In this document: positions 5,798 to 8,143 of the stretch, one piece after another
How positions within the stretch are numbered: position 1 is the stretch's first letter
Layout of the letters: every line of letters starts with the position of its first letter
DNA from: Oxalobacter sp.
Lineage (GTDB): Bacteria; Pseudomonadota; Gammaproteobacteria; Burkholderiales; Burkholderiaceae_D
Assembly: GCA_012512465.1 (NCBI GenBank)
Contig: JAAZED010000068.1
Location: 1 to 8,143, forward strand
Direction: 5' to 3'
Length of the DNA: 8,143 bases
Position numbers and translations under genes: made by a program
Notes under the pieces: model-generated
Databases searched by the model: none
Told to the model about the DNA's origin: nothing
The model's input: only the letters and a program-made list of their open reading frames with translations

Positions 5798-6940
5798 TCA
5801 TTTCCATTAGGTCAACACGAACCAGCCATACTGGCATTAGCTGACGGTACCATTTTCCGGGGCTATTCCATTGGCGCAGAGGGTCAGACATCAGGCGAAG
5901 TGGTTTTCAACACTTCCATGACCGGTTATCAGGAGATTCTGACCGATCCCAGCTACAGCAACCAGATCGTCACACTGACATATCCCCATATCGGCAATAC
6001 AGGCGTAAATCCCGAGGATGTGGAATCCACCCGGGTTCATGCCGCAGGACTGATTATCAAGGATGTGCAGCCGCTGACATCCAATTTCAGAACCACCCAA
6101 TCCCTTCCGGATTACCTGAAAGCCGGCAATATCGTCGCGATAGCCGGTATTGATACCCGCAAGCTCACCCGTATCCTGAGAGAAAAGGGTAACCAGAGCG
6201 GAGCGATTGTCACAGGCACAGATGAAAAAGCCGCGCTGGAACTGGCGCGTTCTGCTAAGTCGCTTTCCGGGCTGGATCTTGCCAGGGAAGTCACTACCCC
6301 CGAGGCTTATGATTGGACAGAGACACAATGGCGTCTGGGTGAGGGATATGGCAAGCTGACCGATCCAAAATACCACGTGGTCGCTTTTGATTATGGTGTA
6401 AAGCGCAATATCCTGCGGATGCTGGCAGAGCGCCATTGCCGCGTGACGGTTTTGCCGGCAAAGTCCACCGCAGCCGATGCACTTTCCTATAATCCTGACG
6501 GCGTCTTCCTCTCCAATGGCCCGGGAGACCCGCAGCCATGTACCTATGCCATTGAAGCGACCAAAGCGCTTATCGAAGAGGGCCTACCCGTTTTCGGTAT
6601 CTGTCTTGGGCATCAGATCATGGCGCTGGCATCAGGCGCCAGCACCGGTAAGATGAAGTTTGGGCACCATGGCGCCAACCATCCTGTGCAGGACCTCGAT
6701 ACCGGTAAGGTGATGATTACCTCACAGAACCATGGCTTTGCTGTGGATGCCGAGACATTGCCTTCAAATTGCCGTGTGACACATCGTTCACTGTTTGATG
6801 GCACCCTGCAGGGCTTTGAGCGCACCGATAAACCTGCATTCTGTTTCCAGGGCCATCCCGAAGCGTCTCCCGGACCCGGAGATGTCGATTACCTTTTTGA
6901 CCGGTTCATCGGCATGATGGAAAAGGCAAAACAAAAATAA
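5795..6940 (+). CDS. carA: Carbamoyl-phosphate synthase small subunit (glutaminase)
   Basis: CarA hydrolyses glutamine and passes ammonia through a tunnel to CarB, which makes carbamoyl phosphate for pyrimidine and arginine synthesis. The 381 residues match the family (E. coli 382). The N-terminal CarA domain (about 10-165) shows [30 protein letters not shown] and [15 protein letters not shown]. The class I glutamine amidotransferase domain (about 192-378) contains FLSNGPGDP at 238-246, the nucleophile elbow GICLGH at 268-273 with Cys270, SQNHGFAV at 310-317, and GHPEASPGP at 353-361 with the catalytic His354 and Glu356. All catalytic residues are present. Translation starts at TTG (see the ribosome binding site entry). 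carB follows 11 bases later in the same operon. The gene has its own promoter and long leader after trpS. Confidence 0.98.
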   Translation: MSFPLGQHEPAILALADGTIFRGYSIGAEGQTSGEVVFNTSMTGYQEILTDPSYSNQIVTLTYPHIGNTGVNPEDVESTRVHAAGLIIKDVQPLTSNFRTTQSLPDYLKAGNIVAIAGIDTRKLTRILREKGNQSGAIVTGTDEKAALELARSAKSLSGLDLAREVTTPEAYDWTETQWRLGEGYGKLTDPKYHVVAFDYGVKRNILRMLAERHCRVTVLPAKSTAADALSYNPDGVFLSNGPGDPQPCTYAIEATKALIEEGLPVFGICLGHQIMALASGASTGKMKFGHHGANHPVQDLDTGKVMITSQNHGFAVDAETLPSNCRVTHRSLFDGTLQGFERTDKPAFCFQGHPEASPGPGDVDYLFDRFIGMMEKAKQK

Positions 6941-6951
6941 AAGCGAAAAAT

Positions 6952-8143
6952 ATGCCAAAACGTACTGATATTAAAAGCATTCTTATTATTGGCGCCGGCC
7001 CTATCATCATCGGGCAGGCCTGCGAGTTTGACTATTCCGGGGCACAGGCCTGCAAGGCGCTGCGTGAGGAGGGGTACAAGGTCATTCTTGTCAACAGCAA
7101 CCCCGCTACCATCATGACCGATCCGGAAATGGCGGATGTGACTTTCATTGAGCCGGTCAACTGGCGCGTTGTCGAACGTATTATCGAGAAAGAGCGTCCT
7201 GATGCCATCCTGCCGACAATGGGGGGACAGACCGCGCTCAACTGTGCGCTTGATCTGTATAACAATGGTGTTCTTGACAGGTATGGCGTTGAACTGATTG
7301 GCGCTTCTCCGGAAGCCATCGACAAGGCCGAAGACCGTTCCAAGTTCAAGGAAGCGATGACAGCAATCGGCCTGGAGTCAGCCCGTTCCGGTATTGCACA
7401 TTCCATGGAAGAGGCATGGGAAGTCCAGCGCCAGATGGGGTTTCCTGCGATTATCCGCCCGTCCTTTACGCTTGGGGGTACCGGTGGCGGTATTGCCTAC
7501 AATGGCGAGGAATTTGAGGTGATCTGTCGTCGTGGTCTTGAGGCGTCTCCGACCAGCGAACTGCTGATTGAAGAATCCCTGATCGGCTGGAAAGAGTTCG
7601 AAATGGAAGTGGTCCGTGACCGTGCGGATAACTGCATCATTATCTGCTCAATCGAAAATCTTGACCCGATGGGCATCCATACCGGCGACTCGATTACGGT
7701 GGCGCCAGCACAGACGCTGACGGACAAGGAATACCAGATCATGCGTGATGCATCGATTGCCATCCTGCGTGAAATCGGTGTGGATACCGGTGGCTCCAAC
7801 GTTCAGTTTGCGATCAACCCCAAAGATGGCCGCATCATTGTGATCGAGATGAATCCGCGTGTTTCCCGTTCATCCGCACTGGCATCAAAGGCAACCGGTT
7901 TCCCGATTGCGAAAGTTGCCGCCAAGCTGGCGGTCGGCTTCACCCTTGATGAACTGAAAAATGACATCACAGGCGGTACCACTCCTGCGGCATTTGAACC
8001 ATCAATTGACTACGTTGTCACTAAAGTTCCACGTTTCAACTTTGAAAAGTTCCCGCAAGCAGACGCGACTTTAACCACACAGATGAAATCTGTAGGTGAA
8101 GTCATGGCAATTGGCCGTAATTTCCAAGAGTCTGTAAATAAAG
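6952..8143 (+). CDS. carB: Carbamoyl-phosphate synthase large subunit, 5' part (runs off window)
   Basis: CarB combines bicarbonate, ATP and CarA-derived ammonia into carbamoyl phosphate. Only the first 397 codons of about 1,070-1,080 are present, and the frame is open at the window edge. The N-terminus [30 protein letters not shown] is canonical. [10 protein letters not shown] (88-97) and the first ATP-grasp domain follow, with [16 protein letters not shown] (169-184), the [16 protein letters not shown] segment (208-223), [15 protein letters not shown] (233-247) and [24 protein letters not shown] (297-320), which carries the metal-binding Glu and Asn. This half makes carboxyphosphate. The Shine-Dalgarno is weak; the gene is probably translated by coupling to carA 11 bases upstream. 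From codon 344 (base 7981) the protein stays conserved but base and codon use change sharply, so the last 54 codons may come from another genome. Confidence 0.96.
   Translation, partial: MPKRTDIKSILIIGAGPIIIGQACEFDYSGAQACKALREEGYKVILVNSNPATIMTDPEMADVTFIEPVNWRVVERIIEKERPDAILPTMGGQTALNCALDLYNNGVLDRYGVELIGASPEAIDKAEDRSKFKEAMTAIGLESARSGIAHSMEEAWEVQRQMGFPAIIRPSFTLGGTGGGIAYNGEEFEVICRRGLEASPTSELLIEESLIGWKEFEMEVVRDRADNCIIICSIENLDPMGIHTGDSITVAPAQTLTDKEYQIMRDASIAILREIGVDTGGSNVQFAINPKDGRIIVIEMNPRVSRSSALASKATGFPIAKVAAKLAVGFTLDELKNDITGGTTPAAFEPSIDYVVTKVPRFNFEKFPQADATLTTQMKSVGEVMAIGRNFQESVNK
7981..8143. other. AT-rich tail with foreign codon use (possible chimeric join)
   Basis: My count gives 69 G/C in these 163 bases (42%), against 66 in the preceding 120 (55%). 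Third-position GC is 19 of 54 codons here and 31 of 54 in the codons just before. TTA leucine, GTA valine, CCA proline, ACT threonine and TCT serine appear within a short span, whereas the preceding stretch favours CTG, GTC/GTG, CCG, ACC and TCC. The reading frame and CarB conservation are unbroken. The exact edge cannot be placed better than about 7970-8000. A natural local fluctuation remains possible. Confidence 0.55.

Noticed and set aside
1..8143. Search for CRISPR arrays, tRNA or rRNA genes, insertion sequences, and defence or phage genes
   Set aside because: No regularly spaced repeats, tRNA-like cloverleaf, transposase motif or terminal inverted repeats were seen; the window is nearly filled by housekeeping genes.

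Overview
The window carries an ordinary-looking run of chromosomal housekeeping genes, all on the + strand. The proteins resemble those of Betaproteobacteria, order Burkholderiales. The strongest clues are a 403-residue TrpS with the long insert and four-cysteine C-terminal motif typical of that group, a Burkholderiales-like CarA N-terminus, and the neighbourhood PHP phosphatase / YciO / M50 protease / trpS. Moderate GC (about 55% in the stretch I counted) would fit a host-associated lineage such as Oxalobacteraceae, but the family is a guess.

Layout: (i) 1-133 is upstream DNA with a candidate extended -10 promoter sitting inside an inverted repeat. (ii) 140-1914 holds an alpha/beta hydrolase and then a PHP-domain nucleotide phosphatase/exoribonuclease (rnm/yciV family). 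(iii) 1915-2947 is a 160-base gap with a heat-shock-type (sigma-32) promoter candidate, followed by htpX, a membrane zinc protease. (iv) 2993-3616 is yciO, with a very strong Shine-Dalgarno. (v) 3696-5575 is a two-gene unit of an M50 intramembrane protease and trpS, apparently read from a promoter so close to the first ATG that the message may be leaderless. (vi) 5576-5794 is a 219-base regulatory gap with a good sigma-70 promoter and a leader of about 144 bases. (vii) 5795 to the end is carAB, for carbamoyl-phosphate synthesis; carB runs off the window.

The genes serve separate tasks: RNA turnover (rnm), membrane protein quality control (htpX, M50), tRNA charging (trpS), and arginine/pyrimidine precursor supply (carAB). 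carA and carB form one enzyme. rnm and yciO are also neighbours in E. coli, and here htpX with its own stress promoter lies between them.

I found no CRISPR array, RNA gene, insertion sequence or clearly new multi-gene system. The most suspicious signal is at the very end. From about 7981 the carB reading frame stays intact, but GC falls from 55% to 42% and codon choice changes, which looks like a junction with DNA from a different, more AT-rich organism (assembly chimera or recombination).
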